From: an uncultured Oscillospiraceae bacterium
GTDB taxonomy: Bacteria; Bacillota_A; Clostridia; Oscillospirales; Acutalibacteraceae
Assembly: GCA_910589395.1 (NCBI GenBank)
Contig: CAJUTL010000046.1
Location: forward strand, 1-19,029
Direction of reading: 5' to 3'
DNA length: 19,029 nucleotides
The position numbers and the translations under genes are program-made. Below are positions 1 to 6,574 of the stretch, one piece after another (the stretch's first letter is position 1; each line of letters starts with the position of its first letter). The notes under the pieces were generated by a model that saw only the letters and a list, made by a program, of their open reading frames with translations, was not told the DNA's origin and did no database searches.

Positions 1-180
1 CGACCGAAGCGACAGCGTAGAAAGCTGTCACGGCAAAGCCGTGACTGAGGGGTTCAAAAAAGTAGGTTTTGTGTTAGTTTCCAGCGAACTGGAACCTCTC
101 CACCACCTGACGGTGGTCCCAGAAGGTTGCAAAGCAACCTTCTTCCCCTATTCAGGAGAGGCAAGGGTTGCTGCCATTTA
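1..180. repeat. Dispersed hairpin-array repeat, copy A
   Basis: This stretch has no plausible gene and is a row of short hairpins with 3-4 nt loops: GTCACGGC-AAA-GCCGTGAC, TTCCAG-CGAA-CTGGAA, ACCACC-TGAC-GGTGGT and AGAAGGTTGC-AAA-GCAACCTTCT. Its first 35 bases align with 18934-18966 in the same orientation (both read cgaccg..agcga..gcg..gagaaagctgtcacggc, with small changes). The two copies therefore belong to one dispersed family, and this copy starts outside the window. Similar modular repeats are common between genes in Oscillospiraceae genomes (from memory, not searched here). Confidence 0.7.
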
Positions 181-219
181 TTAGTATACTAAATTCCAAT
201 TTATCGAAAAGCTTCCCAC

Positions 220-321
220 TGTCATTCTGAGGAACGAAGTGACGAAGGATCTCGTCCTGAATCCTTTAGCTAAGAGTCAAAGGACGAGATCCTTCGCCAC
301 CTTTGGTGACTCAGGATGACA
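220..321. repeat. MITE-like palindromic element, copy 1
   Basis: A 102-bp element bounded by TGTCATTCTGAG and CTCAGGATGACA, which are inverted with 11 of 12 matching. Inside is a perfect 16-bp inverted repeat, CGAAGGATCTCGTCCT at 243-258 and its complement at 281-296, plus a small CACC-TTT-GGTG hairpin. It has no coding capacity. A second copy with the same architecture lies at 5446-5551. Both are followed by the shared tail TCTAACAACTA and a CGGTCGGG block. It is non-autonomous if mobile; no transposase with these ends is in the window. Confidence 0.75.
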
Positions 322-486
322 ATTCTGAGAGACATTTTCTCTTTCTAACAACTAACATGGTAAATTCCAATTTATCAGTTTAATTACGGTCGGGCCGGAA
401 ACTGTCCTCCCGTACCTGGCAGCTTCACGAGTGCCTGCGGCGGTTCGCCGCTGCCCTTAAATTTCTCATTCCTCATTCACCATTTC
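322..486. repeat. Dispersed repeat tail (CGGTCGGG / GCGGCG-hairpin block)
   Basis: Non-coding stretch downstream of sigE. It holds TCTAACAACTAACA (about 344-357), an AAATTCCAATTTATC motif also present near 190, a CGGTCGGG block (about 387-394) and the hairpin GCGGCG-GTT-CGCCGC (about 437-451). The CGGTCGGG and GCGGCG parts align with the two halves of the repeat at 5632-5667 and 12184-12210, which the transposon separates. The end, near 455-485 (AAATTTCTCATTCCTCATTC), is the inverse of the AATTAGGAATGAGCAATTT repeat at 5370 and of a similar one at 18820. No terminator for sigE was recognised here. Confidence 0.6.
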
Positions 487-1209
487 TTATCCCGCTTTTT
501 CCAGATCCTTTCTCAGGCGGTGAATGATCCGTTTTTCCAGCCGGGATATGTAGGATTGGGAAATTCCCAGTTCGTCTGCCACTTCTTTTTGGGTGTGTTC
601 CTTGGTGGATTCCAGCCCGAAGCGGAGGGTCATGATCTTTTTTTCTCTAGGAGAAAGCCGGTCTACTGCTTCCAGGAGCATGGTCTTTTCTGCCTCCTGC
701 TCGATGTTCCGGTTTACCGCGTCCGGGTCGCTTCCCAATAGATCGGAAAGCAGCAGTTCGTTGCCGTCCCAGTCTACATTCAGGGGATCGTCAATGAACA
801 CCTCATTGCGCAGCTGAGAGCTTTTTCGCAGGTACATCAGGATCTCGTTTTCGATGCAGCGGGAGGCATAGGTGGCCAGCTTGATGTTTCGTTCGATCCG
901 GAAGGTGTTTACCGCCTTGATGAGCCCGATGGTGCCAATGGAGATCAGGTCCTCCACGTTGGCGCCCGGGCTTTCAAACTTTTTGGCGATATATACCACC
1001 AGCCGGAGATTGTGGGTGATCAGCGGTTCCCTGGCGTTGGGGACCTCGTTTCGGATATTTTCTATGACTTGGGCCTCTTCCTCCTTGGTCAGCGGCGGGG
1101 GAAGAGTTTCGGGGCCGTTGATATAGTGGCATGGCTCCGCAAACCACCGGGAAAGAAGGGCTTGGAAGGAGCGGCGAAGAGAGGAAAAAAATTGTTTCAG
1201 GGTTTTCAT
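487..1209 (-). CDS. sigE: RNA polymerase sporulation sigma factor SigE (pro-sigma-E)
   Basis: Mother-cell-specific sigma factor of early sporulation, made as an inactive precursor. The 240 aa match the usual length (B. subtilis 239 aa), and recognisable signature blocks are LRLVVYIAKKFE, DLISIGTIGLIKAVNTF, KLATYASRCIENEILMYLR (region 2) and ELGISQSYISRLEKRIIHRLRK (region 4.2 helix-turn-helix). The first ~27 residues form an amphipathic pro-region, and the cleavage zone resembles the known site (CHYINGPETLPPPL here, VYYIGGSEALPPPL in B. subtilis as I recall it). An ATG at 1224 is in frame, but GAGGTG at about 1217-1222 lies 7-8 nt before the ATG at 1209, so 1209 is chosen. It lies 24 nt behind spoIIGA, surely in one operon. 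In many spore formers sigG follows; here only repeats do, within the window. Confidence 0.96.
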   Translation of the reverse strand: MKTLKQFFSSLRRSFQALLSRWFAEPCHYINGPETLPPPLTKEEEAQVIENIRNEVPNAREPLITHNLRLVVYIAKKFESPGANVEDLISIGTIGLIKAVNTFRIERNIKLATYASRCIENEILMYLRKSSQLRNEVFIDDPLNVDWDGNELLLSDLLGSDPDAVNRNIEQEAEKTMLLEAVDRLSPREKKIMTLRFGLESTKEHTQKEVADELGISQSYISRLEKRIIHRLRKDLEKAG

Positions 1210-1233
1210 GGAAAAGCACCTCATTTTGAGTTT

Positions 1234-2103
1234 TCAGCAATGCTCCCGAAGCTCCGGGAACAGGTCGGGATTGTACAGCGCGTCAAATTGTCCGGCGGAA
1301 AGCTTCTGGCCGGAAACCGCTATGTAGCAGGAAAGCTCCTGCTCTGTTTTTACCACGGTAACACGTTCGGGACGAAAGGCGGGCAGGATCCCCGCACCAC
1401 CCACGCTTTCAAAGGGGATCAGCCGCAGGGCTCCGGGGGATTCAGAAAGCGCGGGTGCTTTGTCTGTAAAAAAAGCCGAAAGCTCCGGCGGCACGGTTTT
1501 TCCCAGGCTTTCCGCCTGGCATACCAGCACGGGCAAGCCGGAAAAAGGCTCCCGCAGGGCATTTCCCGTGTCTGCTTTCACATAGAGCTTTACCGTTTCA
1601 CCGTTGTTTTTCACAGCGATCCATTGGCAGCGCAGGCCGTTGGAGCCGGAGGAAAGCAGCCTTTGCGTGAGAGAAAAAAGAAAATAAGCGCCGCAGGTAA
1701 AGAAAAACAGCAGTGGGAGGGAAAGGTCGAAATAAATCACGTTTCCCAGCACCGCCACATGCCCCGGCGCAAAAAAGCGCAGCAAAAACAGAAAAAAGCC
1801 CGCCAGCAAAAGGGTGAAGGCCCAAAAGCACAGGGCGGCCCGAAAAAACATTCCGGGAGAGATCGGGGCAAGGGCCGCGCCCGTTACGGCAAGGGCACAG
1901 CAAACTCCCGACAGCAGAGAGACCCAGCCCGGCAGGCCGGGCAGCAAAGCGGAAAGGGAACAAAACGCTCCGGTAAGAGCTCCCAGCGCCAGCCTTCGGT
2001 TTTTGACCCGAAGGCGCAGGAATTTTTTGACGCACCACAGCAAAAAGAAATCGATGTACAGGTTTACGATCACCAGAATATCGGCATAAATCGTCAACGG
2101 CAT
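1234..2103 (-). CDS. spoIIGA: Sigma-E processing peptidase SpoIIGA
   Basis: Membrane-bound aspartic protease that removes the pro-sequence of SigE during sporulation, activated by forespore SpoIIR (family knowledge). The N-terminal half (residues ~4-150) holds about five hydrophobic helices starting TIYADILVIVNLYIDFF. The C-terminal half holds the catalytic motif ADTGN with Asp178 (DSGN, D183 in B. subtilis), followed by LREPFSGLPVLVCQ. The 289 aa compare with 309 in B. subtilis. The start is uncertain: GGGGGA (2104-2109) directly abuts the ATG at 2103, whereas an in-frame TTG at 2097 sits 6 nt after it and is better spaced. The first gene of a two-gene operon with sigE. Confidence 0.95.
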   Translation of the reverse strand: MPLTIYADILVIVNLYIDFFLLWCVKKFLRLRVKNRRLALGALTGAFCSLSALLPGLPGWVSLLSGVCCALAVTGAALAPISPGMFFRAALCFWAFTLLLAGFFLFLLRFFAPGHVAVLGNVIYFDLSLPLLFFFTCGAYFLFSLTQRLLSSGSNGLRCQWIAVKNNGETVKLYVKADTGNALREPFSGLPVLVCQAESLGKTVPPELSAFFTDKAPALSESPGALRLIPFESVGGAGILPAFRPERVTVVKTEQELSCYIAVSGQKLSAGQFDALYNPDLFPELREHC

Positions 2104-2137
2104 TCCCCCATTCTCGCAGGCGCTGCCCGCTGCCTGT

Positions 2138-2171
2138 ATTATAGGCCGAAGCCCCCTTTTGATTCTGTCGG
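2138..2171 (-). promoter_or_regulatory. spoIIGA-sigE promoter with 22-bp spacer
   Basis: On the minus strand CCGACA (2171-2166; 4/6 to TTGACA) and TATAAT (2143-2138) are separated by exactly 22 bp. This would start transcription about 28 nt before the spoIIGA ATG. The B. subtilis spoIIG promoter is a sigma-A promoter with the same abnormal 22-bp spacer, activated by Spo0A~P. TGTCGGT (2166-2172, overlapping the -35) and TGCCGAT (2201-2207) on the plus strand resemble the Spo0A box TGTCGAA in 5/7 and 5-6/7 positions. The promoter is seen in the sequence; the Spo0A link is inference. Confidence 0.6.
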
Positions 2172-2222
2172 TTTATGGACACGGAAAAATTTTTTAACTT
2201 TGCCGATTTTTTGCCCGATTCC

Positions 2223-2251
2223 TTGCTTTTTATAAGGAAGCAGGTTACAAT
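2223..2251 (+). promoter_or_regulatory. Probable promoter of the EamA permease gene
   Basis: TTGCTT (2223-2228) and TACAAT (2246-2251) are separated by 17 bp, about 75 bp before the start codon. It is divergent from the spoIIGA promoter, and the two share the region 2172-2222. Confidence 0.45.
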
Positions 2252-2325
2252 AAAGGGCAGCTCTGCTCGAAAAAGAAATGCTGAAACAGTGTTTTCCAAA
2301 TTTTCTTGATGAAGGGGTTGACCAC

Positions 2326-3174
2326 ATGGAGAGAAAACAGAAACGGGGTACCTTTTTTGTGCTGCTGGCCTCTCTGCTGTTCAGCATCGGGGGGCTTTGC
2401 GTAAAGCTGATCCCATGGTCGGCGCTTTCCATCAACGGGGCCAGAAATTTGATCGGCGTTTTGGTGATCGGTTTGTACCTGCTGGTTTCCCGCCACCGGC
2501 TGAAGTGGAATCTGCCCGTGCTTTTAGGGGCCTTATCCACTTTTGGGACTACCACGCTGTATACGGTGGCAAACAAGCTGACGACTGCGGCCAACGCCAT
2601 TGTGCTTCAGTTTACCGCGCCGGTTTTCGTGATTCTGTTTATGATCTTTTTGTTTCATGTAAAGCCCCAGAAGCTTGATGTGCTCACCTGCAGCGTAGTG
2701 CTGTTTGGTGTGCTGCTGTTTTTTATCGACGGTCTGAGGGCGGGAAATATGCTGGGAAATCTGGTGGCGGTGTTGTCCGGCGTGTGTTACGCGGGTGTTT
2801 TCCTGATGAACGCTTCCGAAAAAGCGGACGCCTTGTCCTCGGTGTTTTTCGGCCAGCTTGCCGCAGCGGTGATCTTTACGCCCTTCTGTCTGGGAGAAAC
2901 CGATTTTTCTCCGGCGCCCATGCTGGCGCTCTTCGCTCTGGGCGCTTTACAGGTGGGACTTGCCTATATTTTCCTTTCCCTGGGCATCCGAACCACCCCG
3001 CCGGTAACGGCTTCCCTCATTACGGGGCTGGAGCCGGTGCTGAATCCCGTTTGGGTGGCGTTGTTTTACGGAGAGTGTATTTCTCCCACGGCCCTTGCGG
3101 GAGCGGTGATCGTAATAGGCGCTATTGTGGGTTACAATGTGCTGAAAAGCAAACGCTCCAAGGCCTCTGTATAG
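2326..3174 (+). CDS. EamA/DMT-superfamily permease
   Basis: Inner-membrane transporter of the drug/metabolite transporter superfamily; the substrate cannot be read from the sequence. The 282 aa contain about ten hydrophobic helices in two EamA halves (approx. residues 8-135 and 145-275). Family-like segments are FSIGGLCVKLIPWSALSING at the start of the first half and LGIRTTPPVTASLITGLEPV near the end of the second, a typical EamA helix-9 block. An in-frame ATG at 2278 lacks a ribosome site, while GAAGGGG (2311-2317) lies 8 nt before the ATG at 2326, so 2326 is used. It is followed by its own terminator. Export of metabolites or uptake of small nutrients are both known in this family. Confidence 0.85.
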   Translation: MERKQKRGTFFVLLASLLFSIGGLCVKLIPWSALSINGARNLIGVLVIGLYLLVSRHRLKWNLPVLLGALSTFGTTTLYTVANKLTTAANAIVLQFTAPVFVILFMIFLFHVKPQKLDVLTCSVVLFGVLLFFIDGLRAGNMLGNLVAVLSGVCYAGVFLMNASEKADALSSVFFGQLAAAVIFTPFCLGETDFSPAPMLALFALGALQVGLAYIFLSLGIRTTPPVTASLITGLEPVLNPVWVALFYGECISPTALAGAVIVIGAIVGYNVLKSKRSKASV

Positions 3175-3217
3175 AAAGCACCTTTTCCGGCATACTAGGA
3201 AAGAGGCAATGAAACAA

Positions 3218-3253
3218 AAGCAGGGACGGGCCATTGCCCGTCCCTGCTTCTTT
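3218..3253 (+). terminator. Rho-independent terminator after the EamA gene
   Basis: A perfect 13-bp stem, AAGCAGGGACGGG (3218-3230) with its complement at 3237-3249, has a 6-nt loop and runs into TTCTTT. It sits between the permease stop and the ldh start, and it argues against the in-frame ATG at 3209 as the start of ldh. Confidence 0.85.
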
Positions 3254-3271
3254 GCGGAAAGGAAGCTGAAG

Positions 3272-4216
3272 ATGCATCAGAACAAAAAGAAGGTCGTACT
3301 GGTAGGCACGGGCATGGTGGGCATGAGCTTTGCCTATTCCGCCTTGAACCAGGCGGTGTGTGATGAACTGGTGCTCATCGACATCGATAAAAAAAGGGCG
3401 GAGGGAGAAGCTATGGACTTAAACCATGGCGTGGCTTTTGCCAGCTCCAGCATGAAGATCTACGCGGGAGAGTACAGCGACTGCGCGGACGCCGATATCG
3501 CGGTGCTGTGCGCCGGGGTAAACCAGAAACCCGGGGAATCCCGGCTGGAGCTGTTAAAGCGGAATGAAGCCGTATTCCGTTCCATTGTAGAGCCCATACT
3601 GCAATCCGGTTTTGGGGGGATCTTCCTGGTGGCCACCAACCCTGTGGATGTGATGACCAGGATCACCTACGAGCTTTCCGGCTTTAATTCCAACCGGGTA
3701 TTCGGCAGCGGCACAACGCTGGATACCGCCAGACTTCGGTATCTCTTGGGAGAATATTTTTCCGTGGATCCCCGGAACGTGCACGCCTATGTGATTGGCG
3801 AGCACGGAGACAGTGAATTTGTGCCCTGGAGCCAGGCCATGCTTGCCACAAAGTCTGTTGCGGATATCTGCCGCCAGTCAGAGGGAAAATTCCGTCTTGA
3901 GGAGATGCAGAAGATCAGTACGGAGGTGCGGGACGCCGCCCAAAGGATCATCGAGGCGAAAAAGGCCACCTATTACGGCATCGGCATGGCCCTGGTACGG
4001 ATCGTGCGTGCGGTACTGTCCGATGAAAACAGCGTTCTCACTGTATCCGCGCGCTTGTGGGGAGAATACGGCGAACGGGATCTTTATGCCGGAATGCCCT
4101 GCATCGTCAATCGCAACGGAGTGGACCGGGTGCTGGAATTAAACCTGACAGAGGAAGAGCTGGGGCGCTTCCGCCAGTCCTGCGCGATCCTGCGGGAAAG
4201 CTATGAGGCACTCTAG
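3272..4216 (+). CDS. ldh: L-lactate dehydrogenase (NAD-dependent)
   Basis: Reduces pyruvate to L-lactate with NADH, regenerating NAD in fermentation; cytoplasmic homotetramer in known members. The 314 aa carry the Rossmann motif GTGMVG (12-17), an acidic residue for NAD ribose in VLIDID, the substrate loop NQKPGESRLELL with Gln85 (lactate rather than malate specificity) and Arg91, ATNPVD, LDTAR with substrate-binding Arg154, and GEHGDS with catalytic His178. The start at 3272 is preceded by GGAAAGGAAG at 3256-3265; an upstream in-frame ATG at 3209 lies before the terminator hairpin and is rejected. Its stop codon overlaps the stop of the convergent S-layer-type gene (shared CTAG at 4213-4216), and no terminator hairpin is visible between them. 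Confidence 0.95.
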   Translation: MHQNKKKVVLVGTGMVGMSFAYSALNQAVCDELVLIDIDKKRAEGEAMDLNHGVAFASSSMKIYAGEYSDCADADIAVLCAGVNQKPGESRLELLKRNEAVFRSIVEPILQSGFGGIFLVATNPVDVMTRITYELSGFNSNRVFGSGTTLDTARLRYLLGEYFSVDPRNVHAYVIGEHGDSEFVPWSQAMLATKSVADICRQSEGKFRLEEMQKISTEVRDAAQRIIEAKKATYYGIGMALVRIVRAVLSDENSVLTVSARLWGEYGERDLYAGMPCIVNRNGVDRVLELNLTEEELGRFRQSCAILRESYEAL

Positions 4217-5314
4217 GCCAATCCCCTATTATCTCCGATCCACGGGTACTCCAGAAGCTTAGCGGAGCAAACAGCCTTCGGGGCCTCGTAAAAAACCAGG
4301 CAGCCATCGGTGCTTTTCCAGCCCTCCGAAGCAGGGCGGGGAAGCGGTATCAGCGTGAGAACAGCAGCTTCTTCGGAGCAGGAAAGGGATTCCTCCAAAA
4401 ATGCGGAGGAGGAATAGGCAGGGGCGCATAACACAAGAATGTTATGATCCGTAAAGGGGTCCTCCGTGATTTCCAAGCCGGGAAGCTGCGGCTCTTCCTC
4501 TGTATAGCCCCGCGCCTTTTTTACCGTGCTTTGATAATCGGCGAGATCGGTAAGAAACCCATACCCGCCGCCGAAATGAGAATCGGAAAAATAGTTCACA
4601 TTCTCCAGGGAAAGCAGAAGCTCCATGGCGTTTGAAAAGGAAAACGGAGCGGAAGAAACAGAATCAGAGCACAGGGAAAACCGAAGACGCGGCGTTGTAC
4701 CGTCCAGAGGACAGCTCAGCTTTTGATACAAACGCACAAAAAGCCTGGCGGCTTCGCCGCATGTTACGGTTTTTTTCGGAGAAAAGCAGCTGCCAATATA
4801 GCTTGTACTGGAAAAAGCCTGATATTTTTCCAGTTCCCGCACAGGCTCCAATGCCCAGTTGGATATCTCATTCCAGTCTTCATAGTCTGGGTCGTCAAAA
4901 GGAAACTCCTGCCCGATGCCGGAAAACTCGATCATACGGGAAAAGCATACCGCCAGCTCTTCCCGGGAAATAGGCCGCTCCGGCTGAAAAATGTGAGAGC
5001 TTCCGTAAAACAGAACGTTTCTTTTGGCCCAAACAGCATACCGGCTGTAAAACCTGCCGGGTGTGATCTCTGAAAAACCGCCCTGATTTTCCGGAATTGT
5101 CACGCCAGCGACCTTTTCATAAAGCCGTCCCAACAGAGTAAGAGCTTCTGCTAACGTAAGATTTTGCTCCGGTTGAGTAGTTGTAATAAAGCGATTGGAT
5201 AGTAACATCGCGAAAGCCGGAGGAGGCGGCATACAAAGGCAGGGAAAAGCACCCCAATATGAAAACGCAGAAAAGCAGACACAGCGAAAGAAAACGAGCA
5301 GCGAAGGATTTCAT
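4213..5314 (-). pseudogene. Secreted S-layer-homology (SLH) protein, frameshifted
   Basis: Two reading frames make up one gene. The first (5314 downward) encodes a clear signal peptide, MKSFAARFLSLCLLFCVFIL...LPLYA, then ASSGFRDV, and stops at 5117. The second, open to 4213, picks up at about 5200-5170 with TTTQPEQNLTLAEALTLLGRL. This is SLH-like and is followed by a recognisable SLH repeat (AVWAKRNVLFYGS...FQPERPISREELA) and a weaker one (ISNWALEPVRELEKY...FSPKKTVTCGEAARLFVRL). The C-terminal ~190 residues are not recognised. Joining them needs one base removed. The second frame alone (ATG 5232) has no signal peptide. There is no good ribosome site before 5314, and repeat sequence (GTTAGTTGTTAGA) lies about 13 bp upstream. 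It is likely a decaying cell-wall-bound protein, or a sequence error. Confidence 0.7.
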
Positions 5315-5317
5315 TGA

Positions 5318-5445
5318 CCGGACAGCTGTTAGTTGTTAGAAAAGGCAGCGTACAGAAGGGCAGTGAGCAATTAGGAATGAGCAATTTAAGGGCAAGGGCC
5401 TAGTTCGCTAAATTGGAATTTAGAGGTTACTCGCTCGCTTCCCTC
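5318..5445. repeat. Dispersed repeat segments upstream of the SLH gene
   Basis: Non-coding. It contains GTTAGTTGTTAGA (5329-5341), the inverse of the TCTAACAACTAAC motif at 344 and of the similar motif at 5573. It also has an AATTAGGAATGAGCAATTT segment near 5370 (similar to one near 18822, inverse of 455-477) and AAATTGGAATTT near 5410. These are building blocks of the same repeat mosaic as the other intergenic regions. Confidence 0.5.
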
Positions 5446-5551
5446 TGTCATCCTGAGCGAAGCGAAGGATCTCGTCCTTTGCCCTTTTACTCAGGAAGTA
5501 AGGACGAGATTCTTCGTAAAGAAGCGAAGCTTCTTTTCCTCAGTAATGACA
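5446..5551. repeat. MITE-like palindromic element, copy 2
   Basis: A 106-bp relative of the element at 220-321. Its ends are TGTCATCCTGAG (5446-5457) and CTCAGTAATGACA (5539-5551). The central stem CGAAGGATCTCGTCCTT pairs with AAGGACGAGATTCTTCG (one mismatch). An inner AAGAAGC-GAA-GCTTCTT hairpin replaces the CACC-TTT-GGTG hairpin of copy 1. The change of stem sequence with retention of pairing suggests that folding, rather than sequence, is preserved. Confidence 0.75.
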
Positions 5552-5667
5552 AAAGAGGGGGCTTGTTCTTCTCTAACAACTAGCAGTTAACGACTAGTTC
5601 GTTAAACTACAATTTGCCATCTTATCTTCCGGTCGGGTCAGAAACCAAACTTCTGTACCAAGTGGGG
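5552..5667. repeat. Left half of the dispersed repeat interrupted by the transposon
   Basis: It carries TCTAACAACTAGC, an ACTACAATTTGCC motif and CGGTCGGGTCAGAAAC, in the same order as 344-405. It stops abruptly at 5667, where the transposon end begins. The continuation expected from copy 322-486 (a CACGAGTG block, then a GCGGCG-CGCCGC hairpin) is found at 12184-12210. Confidence 0.7.
5657..5667. repeat. 11-bp target-site duplication, left
   Basis: ACCAAGTGGGG sits immediately outside the left transposon end. The identical 11 bp lies immediately outside the right end at 12173-12183. Duplications of 10-12 bp are typical of the IS231 branch of the IS4 family (family knowledge). Confidence 0.85.
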
Positions 5668-5684
5668 CAATACCATTAAGTTTA
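5668..5684 (+). repeat. Transposon left terminal inverted repeat (outer)
   Basis: CAATACCATTAAGTTTA differs from the IS end CAATGCCATTAAGTTAA at two positions. Sequence inside it (GCCTAGCAAATATAAT...) does not match the inside of either IS end, so this is a lone end and not a truncated IS copy. From 5685 to about 5790 I see nothing else recognisable. Confidence 0.75.
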
Positions 5685-5793
5685 GCCTAGCAAATATAAT
5701 CCGTTCTGCATCCACAGCACCGTAATCATAATTGATTTTTACTATAGCACAAATGGCTCATAAATTCAAACAAGCCGGCTGCCTTTCCCATTT

Positions 5794-5814
5794 CTTTAGA
5801 AACTCTTTAGAACT
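5794..5814 (+). promoter_or_regulatory. Direct repeat, probable response-regulator binding site
   Basis: CTTTAGAA occurs at 5794-5801 and 5805-5812, a period of 11 bp or about one helical turn, as preferred by OmpR-family dimers. It lies roughly 50-70 bp before the predicted transcription start of the operon. Autoregulation through it is inference. Confidence 0.45.
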
Positions 5815-5850
5815 CCCCTCCCACCCCGTAAAAAAGCCGAAACAATTCCT

Positions 5851-5859
5851 TGCTATAAT
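5851..5859 (+). promoter_or_regulatory. Extended -10 promoter of the regulator/ABC operon
   Basis: TGCTATAAT (extended -10, TATAAT at 5854-5859) has no recognisable -35: the expected place, about 5831-5836, reads AAAAAG. Weak -35 contact fits a promoter that needs an activator bound upstream. The ribosome site AAAGGAGG (5866-5873) lies 8 nt before the ATG at 5882, so the leader is very short. Confidence 0.6.
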
Positions 5860-5881
5860 AGTCACAAAGGAGGAATGACTT

Positions 5882-6574
5882 ATGTACCATATCCTCGTGG
5901 TAGAGGATGACCAGGAAATCAATCGTCTGCTATGCCGCTTACTGGAACAAAACAATTATTGCCCTATCCCAGCCCTCAACGGTTTGGAGGCACTTCAAAC
6001 CTTAGAGCAAGAGACCGTTGACCTGATACTATTGGACTTGATGCTCCCCGGCCTCCATGGTGAGCAGCTTCTGGCAGAAATCCGCAGAGCGGGCACCGTA
6101 CCTGTCATCATCGTTTCCGCCAAGACCAACATGGAGGGTAAGGTGGAACTGCTCCGGCAGGGTGCGGATGACTACATCACCAAGCCCTTTCACACAGGAG
6201 AGGTACTGGCCCGTATCCAGGCCTGTCTGCGCCGGGCGCTTAGGGATAATGCCCCGCCTGCCGTTCTGCATACCCATGGTCTAACTTTAGACACCTGTGC
6301 TAAAGCGGCCAGCGTGGAGGGCCATACCGTCCCCCTCACTGCCAAAGAGTATAAGCTGTTGGAAACCTTGGCGCTAAATCCCCATATGACTTTTTCCAAG
6401 CGCCAGCTTTTTGAAGCCGCTTGGCACGAGCCGTACTTAAATGGGAACGCACTCAATACGCACATTAGCAACCTGAGAAAAAAGCTGAAAGCCAAAGGGG
6501 CTGACTGCATCGAGACGATATTCGGTATCGGCTACAAGCTACGGGAGGAGGAACACCATGGCAACGGTATTTGA
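5882..6574 (+). CDS. OmpR/PhoB-family response regulator
   Basis: Transcription factor phosphorylated by the histidine kinase encoded at the end of the same operon. The receiver domain (residues 1-~118) has acidic residues D9/D10, phospho-acceptor Asp52 (LILLDLMLPG), Ser99-region IIVSAK and the switch lysine in YITKPF. The C-terminal winged-helix domain (~130-228) ends LNTHISNLRKKL...IETIFGIGYKL, the typical DNA-recognition helix and wing. The 230 aa are normal for the family. The last 17 bp overlap the start of the ABC ATPase gene, so translation is coupled. It probably activates its own operon through the direct repeat at 5794-5814 (inference). It lies within the transposon. Confidence 0.93.
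   Translation: MYHILVVEDDQEINRLLCRLLEQNNYCPIPALNGLEALQTLEQETVDLILLDLMLPGLHGEQLLAEIRRAGTVPVIIVSAKTNMEGKVELLRQGADDYITKPFHTGEVLARIQACLRRALRDNAPPAVLHTHGLTLDTCAKAASVEGHTVPLTAKEYKLLETLALNPHMTFSKRQLFEAAWHEPYLNGNALNTHISNLRKKLKAKGADCIETIFGIGYKLREEEHHGNGI

Noticed and set aside
1..180. Hairpin array considered as CRISPR or a structured riboswitch
   Set aside because: There is no regular direct repeat with constant spacers, and no downstream gene on the right strand. It matches the dispersed repeat at 18934-18966 instead.
1012..2235. Long plus-strand open frame (407 codons) across the spoIIGA-sigE region
   Set aside because: It is the shadow of sigE and spoIIGA. Its protein is low-complexity (Q, K, G rich) with no recognisable domain, while the minus-strand products are clear family members.
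5668..5790. Second, truncated IS copy at the left end of the transposon
   Set aside because: Only the 17-bp end matches; inside sequence does not align with either end of the resident IS, and there is no transposase remnant.
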